Shown one piece after another: positions 18,237-26,676 of a stretch of DNA of 64,000 nucleotides. The DNA is from Mesorhizobium sp. B4-1-3 (GTDB lineage Bacteria > Pseudomonadota > Alphaproteobacteria > Rhizobiales > Rhizobiaceae): NCBI RefSeq assembly GCF_006439355.1, contig NZ_VFTG01000002.1, positions 186,001 to 250,000 of the forward strand. Reading direction: 5' to 3'. The translations under genes were made by a program, and so were the position numbers. The notes beneath the pieces were generated by a model, which worked only from the letters and a program-made list of their open reading frames with translations, made no database searches and was not told the DNA's origin. Each line of letters begins with the position of its first letter. The first letter of the stretch is position 1.

Positions 18237-18531
18237 CAGGGAGGAAGCGGGAGGAGCCTAAAGCGGTTTCGGTCAGAGGGATCTTTCGTCCTGAATCGCA
18301 CCAACAAAGAAACAATCAGGGAAGGAAAGACGCGGGGTGCAGGGCACCCTGTGCTGGGGTTCGTTTGCCCGAAATCCAGCACATTCAGGAGGAGGTCTGC
18401 GTGGTCGATCGGGATATCGATCCTGAGCCGCTGATAACATTCCTCCCAACAGTTCGACATGCAGTCAAGGCCGGCGCGCCGTCCACCGCGCAGGTCCTCG
18501 TGAAACCATTTCTCGAAACGGAGACATTCGA
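18237..18531 (+). promoter_or_regulatory. spacer upstream of the ribitol transporter genes
   Basis: This 295-bp non-coding stretch separates the regulator from the binding-protein gene. I see no convincing gene. It contains a repeat-like piece (AAAGCGGTTTCGGTCAGAGG near 18260-18279) and most likely holds the AraC-controlled promoter. No specific half-site could be identified by eye. Confidence 0.35.
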
Positions 18532-19614
18532 ATGACCAGATATGCTTGGAAATCGCCGTTCGCCTTGAAATCGACAATCGCGGCCGTTTTCGCGGTCTCG
18601 CTGCTCGGCAGCACCGCGGCTTTCGCCGATACCGTCACCGACGCTACGGTTGCCTTCCTGATGCCCGACCAGGCGTCGACCCGCTACGAGCAGCACGACT
18701 ATCCCGGCTTCGTCGCCGAGATGAAGAAGCTCTGCCCGGGCTGCAAGGTGATCTACCAGAACGCCGATGCCGATGCGGCGCGCCAGCAGCAGCAGTTCAA
18801 TTCGGTGATCTCGCAGGGCGCTAAGGCGATCGTGCTCGATCCCGTGGATTCGACCGCCGCCGCCTCGCTGGTGAAGCTCGCGCAGAGCCAGGGCGTCAAG
18901 GTGATCGCCTACGACCGGCCCATCCCGACGGCGCCCGCCGATTTCTACGTGTCCTTCAACAATGAAGGCATCGGCAAGGCCATCGCCGACTCGCTGGTCG
19001 AGCACCTCAAGGCTCTGAAAGTCGACCCGGCCGGCGGCGGTCTGCTGCAGATCAACGGCTCGCCGACCGACGCGGCCGCCGGCCTGATCAAGAAGGGCAT
19101 CCACGAAGGCCTCGACAACAGCGGCTATCCGATCCTGGCCGAGTTCGACACGCCGGAATGGGCGCCGCCGAAGGCACAGCAATGGGCGAGTGGACAGATC
19201 ACCCGCTTCGGCGCCAAGATCCTCGGCGTCGTCGCCGCCAATGACGGCACCGGCGGCGGCGCGATCGCCGCCTTCAAGGCAGCAGGCGTCGATCCGGTTC
19301 CGCCGGTGACCGGCAACGACGCGACGATCGCGGCGCTGCAGCTGATCATCGCCGGCGACCAGTACAACACCATCTCCAAGCCGAGCGAGATTGTTGCGGC
19401 CGCCGCGGCCAACGTGGCCGTCAAGCTGTTGTCTGGCGAGAAGCCGAAGGCCGAGATGACGCTTTACGACACGCCCTCGCAGCTCTTCACGCCGGCGGTG
19501 GTGACTAAGGAGAACCTCAAGGCCGAGATCATCGACAAGAAGATCAACACGGCGGCCGAGCTCTGCGTCGACCGCTATGCCGAGGGCTGCAAGAAGCTCG
19601 GCATCACCAACTGA
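18532..19614 (+). CDS. sugar/polyol ABC transporter, periplasmic binding protein
   Basis: This 360-residue type I periplasmic binding protein of the ribose/xylose (XylF-like) class has a signal peptide ending FAVSLLGSTAAFA. The mature domain begins ATVAFLMPDQASTRYEQHDYPGF. Typical elements follow: GAKAIVLDPVDSTAAASLV, GVKVIAYDRPI, GVVAANDGTGGGAIAAFKAAG and VTGNDATIAALQLI. It binds the substrate in the periplasm and delivers it to the permease. Ribitol is the probable ligand because the neighbouring enzymes are a ribitol dehydrogenase and a D-ribulokinase (inference). Confidence 0.93.
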   Translation: MTRYAWKSPFALKSTIAAVFAVSLLGSTAAFADTVTDATVAFLMPDQASTRYEQHDYPGFVAEMKKLCPGCKVIYQNADADAARQQQQFNSVISQGAKAIVLDPVDSTAAASLVKLAQSQGVKVIAYDRPIPTAPADFYVSFNNEGIGKAIADSLVEHLKALKVDPAGGGLLQINGSPTDAAAGLIKKGIHEGLDNSGYPILAEFDTPEWAPPKAQQWASGQITRFGAKILGVVAANDGTGGGAIAAFKAAGVDPVPPVTGNDATIAALQLIIAGDQYNTISKPSEIVAAAAANVAVKLLSGEKPKAEMTLYDTPSQLFTPAVVTKENLKAEIIDKKINTAAELCVDRYAEGCKKLGITN

Positions 19615-19620
19615 TCATAG

Positions 19621-19652
19621 GACATCCGGCCGCCCCTCGGCGGCCGGATGTC
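19621..19652 (+). terminator. perfect 14-bp intra-operon hairpin
   Basis: GACATCCGGCCGCC at 19621-19634 pairs perfectly with GGCGGCCGGATGTC at 19639-19652 around a CCTC loop, right after the binding-protein stop. No T run follows. It most likely protects the upstream mRNA or partly attenuates, so that the binding protein is made in excess over ATPase and permease. Confidence 0.7.
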
Positions 19653-19681
19653 CGGGAAACGACTGTCAAGAAAGGCGGCGC

Positions 19682-20518
19682 ATGAGTGAGAGTCTTGAAA
19701 GGTCGGCTTCCGTCGGCGAGCTGGTGCTCAGCCTGCGCGGCATATCGAAGAATTTCGGCGCCGTTTCGGCGCTGACCGATATCGATTTCGACGTCCATGC
19801 CGGCGAGGTCGTCGCGCTGGTTGGCGACAACGGCGCCGGTAAGTCGACGTTGGTGAAGATCCTTGCCGGCGTGCACCAGCCGAGCTCGGGAACGATCAAT
19901 TTCCGCGGCCAGCCGGTCACGCTGCCCGACCCGCGCGTGGCGCTGACGCTCGGCATCGCCACGGTCTTCCAGGATCTGGCGCTCTGCGAGAATCTCGACG
20001 TCGTCGCCAACATCTTCCTCGGCAATGAGCTCAGTCCGCTGCGGCTGGACGAGGTGGCGATGGAGATGCGGGCCTGGACGCTGCTCAACGAATTGTCGGC
20101 GCGCATCCCGAGCGTGCGCGAGGCGGTCGCCTCGCTGTCCGGCGGCCAGCGCCAGACGGTCGCCATCGCGCGCTCGCTGCTGCTCGAGCCGAAGCTCATC
20201 CTGCTCGACGAGCCGACCGCAGCCCTCGGCGTCGCCCAGACGGCGGAAGTGCTCAATCTCATCGACCGCGTCCGCGCGCGCGGCCTCGGCGTCGTCATGA
20301 TCAGCCACAACATGGAGGACGTCCGCGCCGTTGCCGACCGCATCGTGGTGCTCAGGCTGGGGCGCAACAACGGCGTCTTCGAGCCCGACGCCTCGAACCA
20401 GGATCTGGTAAGCGCCATCACCGGCGCCTCCAACAACGCGGTGTCGCGCCGCGCCGAGCGCCTGCGCATGGAGCGCGATCACAGCGGCGGCGCACAAGCT
20501 GGGGAGCACCGCCCGTGA
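19682..20518 (+). CDS. sugar/polyol ABC transporter, ATP-binding protein
   Basis: This 278-residue single ABC domain has Walker A GDNGAGKST, signature LSGGQRQTVAIAR, Walker B LILLDEPTAALG and switch His in VVMISHNMEDV. It has one nucleotide-binding domain, unlike the doubled RbsA, so the active transporter would use a homodimer. ATG 19682 is chosen over upstream frames because the domain starts just after it and AAAGGCGG precedes. It overlaps the permease gene by 4 bp. Confidence 0.94.
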   Translation: MSESLERSASVGELVLSLRGISKNFGAVSALTDIDFDVHAGEVVALVGDNGAGKSTLVKILAGVHQPSSGTINFRGQPVTLPDPRVALTLGIATVFQDLALCENLDVVANIFLGNELSPLRLDEVAMEMRAWTLLNELSARIPSVREAVASLSGGQRQTVAIARSLLLEPKLILLDEPTAALGVAQTAEVLNLIDRVRARGLGVVMISHNMEDVRAVADRIVVLRLGRNNGVFEPDASNQDLVSAITGASNNAVSRRAERLRMERDHSGGAQAGEHRP

Positions 20519-21768
20519 CGGCAGAGAAAAGCACCTCCGCCCCGCTGGCGCTCGATCGCGCCGATGCGCGCGTCAAGCATGAAGCAGGCGTCGCCGGAGC
20601 GGTCCGCGCCTTCCTAGACCGCGTGCGCAGCGGCGATCTCGGCTCGCTGCCGGTCATCGTCGGCCTCGTCGTCATCTGGACCGTGTTCACCAGCCTCAAC
20701 CCGGTCTTCGTTTCCAGCAGCAATCTGGTCAATCTCCTGTTCGACTGCTCGACGGTCGGCGTCATCGCTCTCGGCATCGTCTGCGTGCTGATGGTCGGCG
20801 AGATCGACCTCTCGGTAGGCTCGATCAGCGGCTTCGCCTCGGCGCTGGTCGGCACGCTCTGGGTCAACCAGGGCTGGCCGGTCGCGCTCGCCATCATCGC
20901 GGCGCTCGCCTTCGGCGCCCTGATCGGCTCGCTCTATGCCCTTTTGTTCAACCGTCTGGGCATGCCGAGCTTCGTTTCGACGCTGGCCGGCCTGCTCGCG
21001 GTGCTTGGCATGCAGCTCTACATCCTCGGCTCCACCGGCTCGATCAACTTGCCATACGGCTCCGCCTTGGTGGATTTCGGCCAGTTGATGGTGATGCCGA
21101 AATGGGTCTCGCACACGCTGGCTGCGATCCCCGGCCTGGCGATGCTGGTCAGCGGGCTTCGCACCTTCGCGCGCCGCCGCGCGGCCAACCTGTCGACGCC
21201 GTCCGTGGCCGGGCTCATCCTGCGCGTGGCCGTCATAACCGTCGGCCTCGAGCTGATCGTCGCCTACCTCAACCAGTCGCGCGGTATCCCGTGGATGTTC
21301 GGCCTGTTCGTCGGCCTCGTCGTGGCGATGAACTATGCGCTGACCCGGACCAAATGGGGGCGTTCGATGACCGCCGTCGGCGGCAACCGCGAGGCGGCGC
21401 GCCGCGCCGGCATCAAGGTGCGCGCCATCTATCTCAGCGCCTTCGCACTATGCTCGCTCTTCGCCGCGCTCGGCGGCGTGCTTGCGGCCGCCAGGCTTGC
21501 TTCCGCCAGCCAGCAGGCCGGCACCGGCGACGTCAACCTGAACGCCATCGCGGCCGCGGTCATCGGCGGAACCAGCCTGTTCGGCGGCCGCGGCAGCGCC
21601 TATTCCGCGCTGCTCGGCATCATCGTCATCCAGTCGATCGCCAGCGGGCTGACGCTGCTCGATCTGTCCTCGTCGCTTCGTTACATGATCACCGGTGCCG
21701 TTCTGGCCATCGCCGTGATCGTCGACTCCCTCGCGCGCCGTTCCCGTGCTTCGCACGGCCGCGCCTGA
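20515..21768 (+). CDS. sugar/polyol ABC transporter, permease
   Basis: This 417-residue inner-membrane permease of the RbsC/XylH family has about ten hydrophobic helices. It includes GVIALGIVCVLMVGEIDLSVGS and the EAA-like loop region AVGGNREAARRAGIKVRAIYLSAF, followed by GGTSLFGGRGS. GTG 20515 overlaps the ATPase stop (GTGA), implying translational coupling. It forms the membrane channel of the presumed ribitol importer. Confidence 0.93.
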   Translation: MTAEKSTSAPLALDRADARVKHEAGVAGAVRAFLDRVRSGDLGSLPVIVGLVVIWTVFTSLNPVFVSSSNLVNLLFDCSTVGVIALGIVCVLMVGEIDLSVGSISGFASALVGTLWVNQGWPVALAIIAALAFGALIGSLYALLFNRLGMPSFVSTLAGLLAVLGMQLYILGSTGSINLPYGSALVDFGQLMVMPKWVSHTLAAIPGLAMLVSGLRTFARRRAANLSTPSVAGLILRVAVITVGLELIVAYLNQSRGIPWMFGLFVGLVVAMNYALTRTKWGRSMTAVGGNREAARRAGIKVRAIYLSAFALCSLFAALGGVLAAARLASASQQAGTGDVNLNAIAAAVIGGTSLFGGRGSAYSALLGIIVIQSIASGLTLLDLSSSLRYMITGAVLAIAVIVDSLARRSRASHGRA

Positions 21769-21792
21769 ACAGTTCAAACGAGAAGGGTACAC

Positions 21793-22521
21793 ATGGCTCA
21801 AGATCTTTCGGGAAAAGTCGCCGCGGTCACCGGCGCGGCATCGGGCATCGGCCTCGAATGCGCCAGGGCGATGCTTGCCGCCGGCGCCCGTGTCGTGCTG
21901 GTCGACCGCGCGGAGGACAGGCTGAAGGAGGTGGTCGCCGAGTTCGGCGACGGCGCGATCCCGCTGGTGGTCGACCTCACCAGCCCCGCCAGCGTGGCGA
22001 CCATGATGCCCGGCATCCTGAAAAAGGCTGGCCAGCTCGACATCTTCCACGCCAATGCCGGCTCCTATGTGGGCGGCGAGATCCTCAACGGCGATCCGGA
22101 TGCCTGGGACCGCATGCTGAACCTCAACATCAACTCGGTGTTCCGCTCGGTGCACGCGGTGCTGCCGCATATGGTGGAACGCAAGACCGGCGACATCATT
22201 GTCACAAGTTCGATTGCGGGCCTCGTCCCCGTCGTCTGGGAGCCGGTCTACACGGCCTCCAAACACGCCATACAGGCCTTCGTCCATACGCTGCGCCGGC
22301 AGGTCGCCAAGCACGGCCTGCGCGTCGGCGCAGTCGCGCCCGGACCGGTGGTGACGGCGCTGATCAGCGACTGGCCGAAGCAGAAGCTCGAGGACGAGCT
22401 GGCGGCCGGCGGGCTGATGCAGCCGACAGAGGTCGCGGAAGCCGTATTGTTTATGCTGACGCGGCCGAGGAACATCACCATACGGGATCTGGTGATCCTG
22501 CCGCAGAGCAATGATCTTTAG
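21793..22521 (+). CDS. rbtD: ribitol 2-dehydrogenase (SDR family)
   Basis: This 242-residue short-chain dehydrogenase oxidises ribitol to D-ribulose with NAD. The cofactor motif is TGAASGIG, the active-site motif is YTASK, and the stretches LDIFHANAG and [10 protein letters not shown] are present. From memory it closely resembles Klebsiella ribitol dehydrogenase along its whole length, for example [19 protein letters not shown], the [11 protein letters not shown] region, [13 protein letters not shown] and the end VILPQSNDL. It lies between the permease and a D-ribulokinase, which fits the ribitol → D-ribulose → D-ribulose-5-phosphate route. Confidence 0.9.
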   Translation: MAQDLSGKVAAVTGAASGIGLECARAMLAAGARVVLVDRAEDRLKEVVAEFGDGAIPLVVDLTSPASVATMMPGILKKAGQLDIFHANAGSYVGGEILNGDPDAWDRMLNLNINSVFRSVHAVLPHMVERKTGDIIVTSSIAGLVPVVWEPVYTASKHAIQAFVHTLRRQVAKHGLRVGAVAPGPVVTALISDWPKQKLEDELAAGGLMQPTEVAEAVLFMLTRPRNITIRDLVILPQSNDL

Positions 22522-22621
22522 TGAATAGTGAATGGTGAATAGGAAGTTATCTACTCACTACTCACTACTCACTACTCACTACTCACGAATAACCATTCGC
22601 TATTCACTATTCACCATTCAC
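22521..22621. repeat. heptad tandem repeat framed by inverted repeats
   Basis: Five exact copies of CTACTCA occupy 22551-22585. They are flanked by a left arm (GTGAATAGTGAATGG from 22521) and a right arm (CTATTCACTATTCACCATTC, 22600-22619, continuing to 22621). The arms are near reverse complements of each other. The array fills the gap between rbtD and the kinase, and its left arm starts at the last base of the rbtD stop codon. Confidence 0.8.
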
Positions 22622-22632
22622 CCGAGGTGCCC

Positions 22633-24240
22633 ATGCCTTCCCACTTCCTCGGCGTCGATGTCGGCACCGGCAGCGCGCGCGCCGGTCTCTTTGACGAGCG
22701 CGGCGAGCTGCTTGCTTCCGCCAAGCGCGACATCGCGCTCTTCGTCGAGCCCGGTGAGATCGCCGAGCAGTCGAGCCGGGACATCTGGCAGGCGGTCTGC
22801 GCCAGCGTGCGCGAGGCGGTCGCGAAGGCGGGCGTCGATCCCCGGGAGATCGGCGGCATCGGCTTCGACGCGACCTGCTCCCTGGTGGTGGTCGGCGATG
22901 AAGGCCAGCCTTTGCCGGTCGGCCGCTCTGGAAACAGCGACAGGAACATCATCGTCTGGATGGATCATCGCGCTCTCGACCAGACCAGGCGTATCAATGC
23001 CCTCGGGCATCCCGTCCTCGACTATGTCGGCGGCGTCATTTCGCCGGAGATGGAGACGCCGAAGCTTCTGTGGCTGAGGGAGAACCTGCCCCAGACCTTC
23101 GCCGGGGCGAGACATTTCTTCGACCTCGCCGACTATCTCACCTGGCGCGCCACGGGCAGCCTTGCCCGTTCGGTCTGCACGCTCGCCTGCAAATGGACCT
23201 ATCTCGGCCACGAGCGGCGATGGGACGAAAGCTATTTCCATGCGGTGGGGCTCGGCGAGCTTGCCGAGGAGGGTTTTATCCGCATCGGCACCGACGTGGT
23301 CGATCCCGGCACGGCGCTGGGCGCCGGCCTGACCGAAGCGGCGGCCGCTGAATTGGGGCTGGTCGCGGGCACGGTCGTCGCCGCCGGGTTGATCGACGCT
23401 CACGCCGGCGGCGTCGGCACGGTAGGCGCCGCGGGCGACGCCGACTCCATTTCCTCGCGCATGGCCTATGTGCTCGGCACCTCGGCCTGCACCATGGCGA
23501 GCAGCAACGGGCCGGCCTTCGTTCCAGGAGTCTGGGGTCCCTATTATTCCGCCATGGTGCCTGGCTTATGGCTGAGCGAGGGCGGCCAGTCGGCGGCTGG
23601 CGCGGCCATCGATCTGCTGGTGCATTTCCACCCGGCCGAAGCCGAGGCCTCCGCGCGCGCCGCGGCCGAAGGCAAATCGTTTGTCGATTGGCTGGCCGCA
23701 GCCGCCACGGCGGCTTCGCCCGACCTGTCGGCCGCCGCTACGCTTGCGGGAAGCGTCCATGTCGTGCCCGAATTCCTCGGCAATCGGTCGCCCTTGGCCG
23801 ATCCCGATGCGCGCGGCCTGATCGCCGGGCTAAGCACCGACCGTTCCGTCGAAAGTCTCGTCGGCCTCTACGTGGCCGGGCTTTGCGGCCTCGGCTACGG
23901 CGTGCGCCAGATCGTGGCGGCGATGGCGTCGTCCGGTCTCGCCGTCGACACCATCGTGATCAGCGGCGGCGCCGGTCAGTCGCCGCTGGTGCGCCAGCTG
24001 CTTGCCGACGCCGCCGGCCTGGCGGTCGCCGCGTCGCAATCGCCCGAACCGGTGCTGCTGGGCGCCGCCATGCTCGGTGCTGTCGCGGCCGGGCGTTACC
24101 CTGACCTGTCGAGCGCCATGCCTGCCATGTCCCGGCTTGGCGACGTTTTTACACCTGGGCCGGGCGATGTTCGTGTTTGGCACGACCGCCGCTACGAAGC
24201 CTTCCTGGCGCTGCAGGCGGTTGGCCGCAGCATACGCTGA
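22633..24240 (+). CDS. FGGY-family D-ribulokinase
   Basis: This carbohydrate kinase of about 535 residues begins with the ATPase-fold motif FLGVDVGTGSARAGLFDERG. At residues 81-86 it carries TCSLVV, the signature used to mark D-ribulokinases (human FGGY / yeast YDR109C type) within this family. The C-terminal half has ISGGAGQSPLVRQLLAD and GAAMLGAVAAG, typical of FGGY domains. It should phosphorylate D-ribulose, the product of the upstream ribitol dehydrogenase, to D-ribulose-5-phosphate for the pentose-phosphate pathway. ATG 22633 follows GAGG. Confidence 0.9.
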   Translation: MPSHFLGVDVGTGSARAGLFDERGELLASAKRDIALFVEPGEIAEQSSRDIWQAVCASVREAVAKAGVDPREIGGIGFDATCSLVVVGDEGQPLPVGRSGNSDRNIIVWMDHRALDQTRRINALGHPVLDYVGGVISPEMETPKLLWLRENLPQTFAGARHFFDLADYLTWRATGSLARSVCTLACKWTYLGHERRWDESYFHAVGLGELAEEGFIRIGTDVVDPGTALGAGLTEAAAAELGLVAGTVVAAGLIDAHAGGVGTVGAAGDADSISSRMAYVLGTSACTMASSNGPAFVPGVWGPYYSAMVPGLWLSEGGQSAAGAAIDLLVHFHPAEAEASARAAAEGKSFVDWLAAAATAASPDLSAAATLAGSVHVVPEFLGNRSPLADPDARGLIAGLSTDRSVESLVGLYVAGLCGLGYGVRQIVAAMASSGLAVDTIVISGGAGQSPLVRQLLADAAGLAVAASQSPEPVLLGAAMLGAVAAGRYPDLSSAMPAMSRLGDVFTPGPGDVRVWHDRRYEAFLALQAVGRSIR

Positions 24241-24248
24241 GAAATCGA

Positions 24249-24485
24249 TCAGCGCCTGAACAGCGACGGGACCTCGAACGGATCGGGCGCCGGCTCTTGC
24301 GGCAACGTGCCTTCGGCCCTGCGCTTCTTGTGGTGCGCGAGCGAGCATTGCGCCGAACACAATAGCCCGCGATCGGTCCAGTATGCGGGGCCTTCCTCCA
24401 CCATGCCATGATAGTAGCTGAAGCCCGGCGCCCGGTAGGGCAGGCCGCATTCGATGCAGCGATAGGCGTCGGGTCTGGCAAGCAT
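24249..24485 (-). CDS. small zinc-ribbon-like hypothetical protein
   Basis: This 78-residue protein has two cysteine pairs: CIEC in AYRCIECGLPYRAPGF (about residues 10-13) and C..C in GLLCSAQCSLAHHKKR (about 43-47), with nearby histidines. The spacing suggests one bound zinc ion. There is no membrane segment or signal. It is convergent with the kinase, 8 bp away. The function is unknown. Confidence 0.65.
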   Translation of the reverse strand: MLARPDAYRCIECGLPYRAPGFSYYHGMVEEGPAYWTDRGLLCSAQCSLAHHKKRRAEGTLPQEPAPDPFEVPSLFRR

Positions 24486-24579
24486 GGTGGTGTCCGGTTT
24501 TGGTTTGCAATCGGCGGATCATACCTGCCGGATGCAATTCGCGGTAGAATTTTGAACGCAATTGCTCCGCGATTTCGTT

Positions 24580-24757
24580 ATTTCATGGCGGAGCAAGGAG
24601 CGAAGCGACGCGCGCTGGACCATAGATCGATTCCGTGACGTGGACGCTTTGCTACGGTCCAGAGTTCCGTTCCGCCGCACTCCACGGCCAAGGTTACGGA
24701 ATGGATCCTCGGGTCTACGCGTCCGCTGCGCTCCCGCTCCGCCCGTGGATGACGAAG
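24580..24757. repeat. palindromic MITE-like rhizobial repeat (copy A)
   Basis: The left arm (GGCGGAGCAAGGAGCGAAGCG from 24586) and the right arm ending GCTCCGCCCGTGGATGACGAAG (to about 24757) are imperfect reverse complements. The inner arms GATTCCGTGAC and GTTACGGAATGGATCCTCGG match the element at 31241-31433. It fills about half of the 395-bp spacer before the acyl-CoA dehydrogenase gene. I see no gene in that spacer. Confidence 0.65.
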
Positions 24758-24789
24758 CCCGGGTGCTCGCAAAATCCGCGTGACAAAAT

Positions 24790-24805
24790 TTGACGTTTAC
24801 GTAAA
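24790..24805. promoter_or_regulatory. possible LiuR/PsrA-like operator
   Basis: The sequence TTGACGTTTACGTAAA contains the palindrome TTTACGTAAA (24796-24805). It sits 75 bp upstream of the acyl-CoA dehydrogenase start. MerR-family LiuR regulators of branched-chain amino acid and fatty acid degradation bind sites of this general form. The assignment rests on resemblance only. Confidence 0.3.
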
Positions 24806-24880
24806 AAGAAGGTGCGAAATCGACGCATGGTTTCGCTTCGGTCATGCAATACGATTGGCCGGGACGCAGGAGGAGCAGAC

Positions 24881-26650
24881 ATGTATCGCGCACCGGTCGA
24901 GGACATCACCTTCACGCTGAAGCAGGTGGCTGGGCTGAAGCCGGCGCTGGATGCCGGCACCTTTGGCGACCTCGGCGAGGACCTTGTCGACGCGATCCTG
25001 GCCGAAGCCGGCCGCTTCGCCAGCGAGGAGGTGGCTCCCCTCTATAAGATCGGCGACGAGCATGGCGCGGTGCTTAAGGATGCCGCCGTCACCACGCCGC
25101 CCGGCTGGAAGGAGCTTTACCGGCGCTGGATCGACGGTGGCTGGAACGCGCTGTCGGGTCCGGAGGAGTTCGGCGGCCAGGGTCTGCCGACCATGCTTGG
25201 GGTCGCTGCGCTCGAAATGTGGAACTCCGCCGCCATGGCCTTCGGCATCGGCCCGACGCTGACCATGGGCGCGGTCGAGGCGCTGGACAAGCACGCCTCG
25301 GCGGAACTCAAGGCCAAATATCTCGCAAAGCTCGTATCGGGCGAGTGGATGGGCACGATGAACCTGACCGAACCGCAGGCGGGCTCGGAGCTCGCGGCCC
25401 TGCGCAGCCGCGCCGAGCCGGTCGGCGACGGCACCTACCGCATCTTCGGCCAGAAGATATTCATCACCTATGGCGAGCATGATTTCACCGACAACATCGT
25501 GCATCTGGTGCTGGCGCGGCTTCCCGATGCGCCGGCCGGAACGCGCGGCATCTCGCTGTTTCTGGTGCCGAAATTCTTCGTCAACGACGACGGCTCGCTC
25601 GGCGCCCGCAACGATGTCTTCTGTTCCGGCCTCGAGCACAAGCTCGGCATCCATGCCTCGCCGACCTGCACCATGATCTATGGCGACGGTTTCCAGGGCG
25701 CGACGCCCGGCGCCATCGGCTGGTTGATCGGCGAGGAGAACAAGGGGCTGGCCTGCATGTTCACGATGATGAACAACGCCCGCCTTGCCGTCGGCATGCA
25801 GGGCGTGGCGGTGGCCGAGACCGCCACCCAGAAGGCGATCGCCTATGCCAATGAGCGCCGCCAGGGTAAGGCTTCCGCCTATTCCGGCTCCGGCATGGCG
25901 CCGATCGTCCATCACCCCGACGTGCAGCGCAACCTGCTCACCATGCGGGCTCTCACCCAGATCGCTCGCTCGATCAGCTATTCCTGCGCGCATGCCATCG
26001 ACCGCGCGCGTGTCGGCGAGGGCGAGGCAGCGGCGAAATGGCATGACCGCGCCAGCCTGCTGACGCCGCTCGCCAAAGCCTTCTCGACCGATGTCGGTGT
26101 CGAAGTCGCCTCCCTCGGCGTCCAGGTGCATGGCGGCATGGGCTTCATCGAGGAGACGGGCGCCGCGGCGCTTTATCGCGACGCGCGCATCGCGCCAATC
26201 TATGAAGGCACCAACGGCATCCAGGCGATCGATCTCGTGGCGCGAAAGCTGCCGCTCGAGGGCGGCGAGCATGTGCATGCCTATATCGGCGAACTGAAAG
26301 CGGTGGCGGACGCCGTGCGCACCTCCAACCTCGACGGCTTCGGCTGCACTGCCGACAACCTCGACCGTGCCCTTGCCGATCTCGATGAGGCGACGCGCTT
26401 CCTGCAAAAGCTCACGGGCGAGGGCAAGGCCGACGCCGCGATGGCCGGCGCCACGCCTTATCTGCGCCTCATCTCGCTTGCCGCCGGCGGCGCCTATCTG
26501 GCGCAGGGCGGGCTCGCCGATCGCAGTCGCATCCCGCTTTGCCGCTTCTTCGCCGAAAATCTGCTCGGCGAGACGCGCGCGCTCAAGGAGCGCGTCCTCG
26601 ACGGCGCAGAAAGCCTCGCCGCCGCCGGCAAGGCGCTGATTTCCGCTTAA
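24881..26650 (+). CDS. acyl-CoA dehydrogenase (DmdC-like long form)
   Basis: This 589-residue FAD acyl-CoA dehydrogenase has a short helical N-terminal extension (MYRAPVEDITFTLKQVAG) and the family core: MNLTEPQAGSELAALRSRAE, IFGQKIFITYGEHD, MFTMMNNARLAVGMQGVAVAE and the base-bearing APIYEGTNGIQAIDLVARKL. A C-terminal helical domain of about 120 residues follows. This layout matches the 3-methylmercaptopropionyl-CoA dehydrogenase (DmdC)-like subfamily, though the true substrate may be a fatty acyl-CoA. ATG 24881 follows GCAGGAGGAGC. A crotonase gene follows 26 bp later, so the two probably catalyse successive beta-oxidation steps. Confidence 0.92.
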   Translation: MYRAPVEDITFTLKQVAGLKPALDAGTFGDLGEDLVDAILAEAGRFASEEVAPLYKIGDEHGAVLKDAAVTTPPGWKELYRRWIDGGWNALSGPEEFGGQGLPTMLGVAALEMWNSAAMAFGIGPTLTMGAVEALDKHASAELKAKYLAKLVSGEWMGTMNLTEPQAGSELAALRSRAEPVGDGTYRIFGQKIFITYGEHDFTDNIVHLVLARLPDAPAGTRGISLFLVPKFFVNDDGSLGARNDVFCSGLEHKLGIHASPTCTMIYGDGFQGATPGAIGWLIGEENKGLACMFTMMNNARLAVGMQGVAVAETATQKAIAYANERRQGKASAYSGSGMAPIVHHPDVQRNLLTMRALTQIARSISYSCAHAIDRARVGEGEAAAKWHDRASLLTPLAKAFSTDVGVEVASLGVQVHGGMGFIEETGAAALYRDARIAPIYEGTNGIQAIDLVARKLPLEGGEHVHAYIGELKAVADAVRTSNLDGFGCTADNLDRALADLDEATRFLQKLTGEGKADAAMAGATPYLRLISLAAGGAYLAQGGLADRSRIPLCRFFAENLLGETRALKERVLDGAESLAAAGKALISA

Positions 26651-26676
26651 GCATCCTGACGTTCAAAGGACCAATC

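Noticed and set aside
18233..18577. Minus-strand frame in the spacer before the binding-protein gene
   Set aside because: It overlaps the binding-protein start, has no ribosome site, and its sequence looks non-coding.
19621..19652. Operon-ending terminator
   Set aside because: There is no T run and the downstream ATPase gene continues the same operon, so it is treated as an intra-operon hairpin.
22551..22586. Possible CRISPR array
   Set aside because: The repeats are 7-bp direct tandems with no spacers, and no cas genes are nearby.
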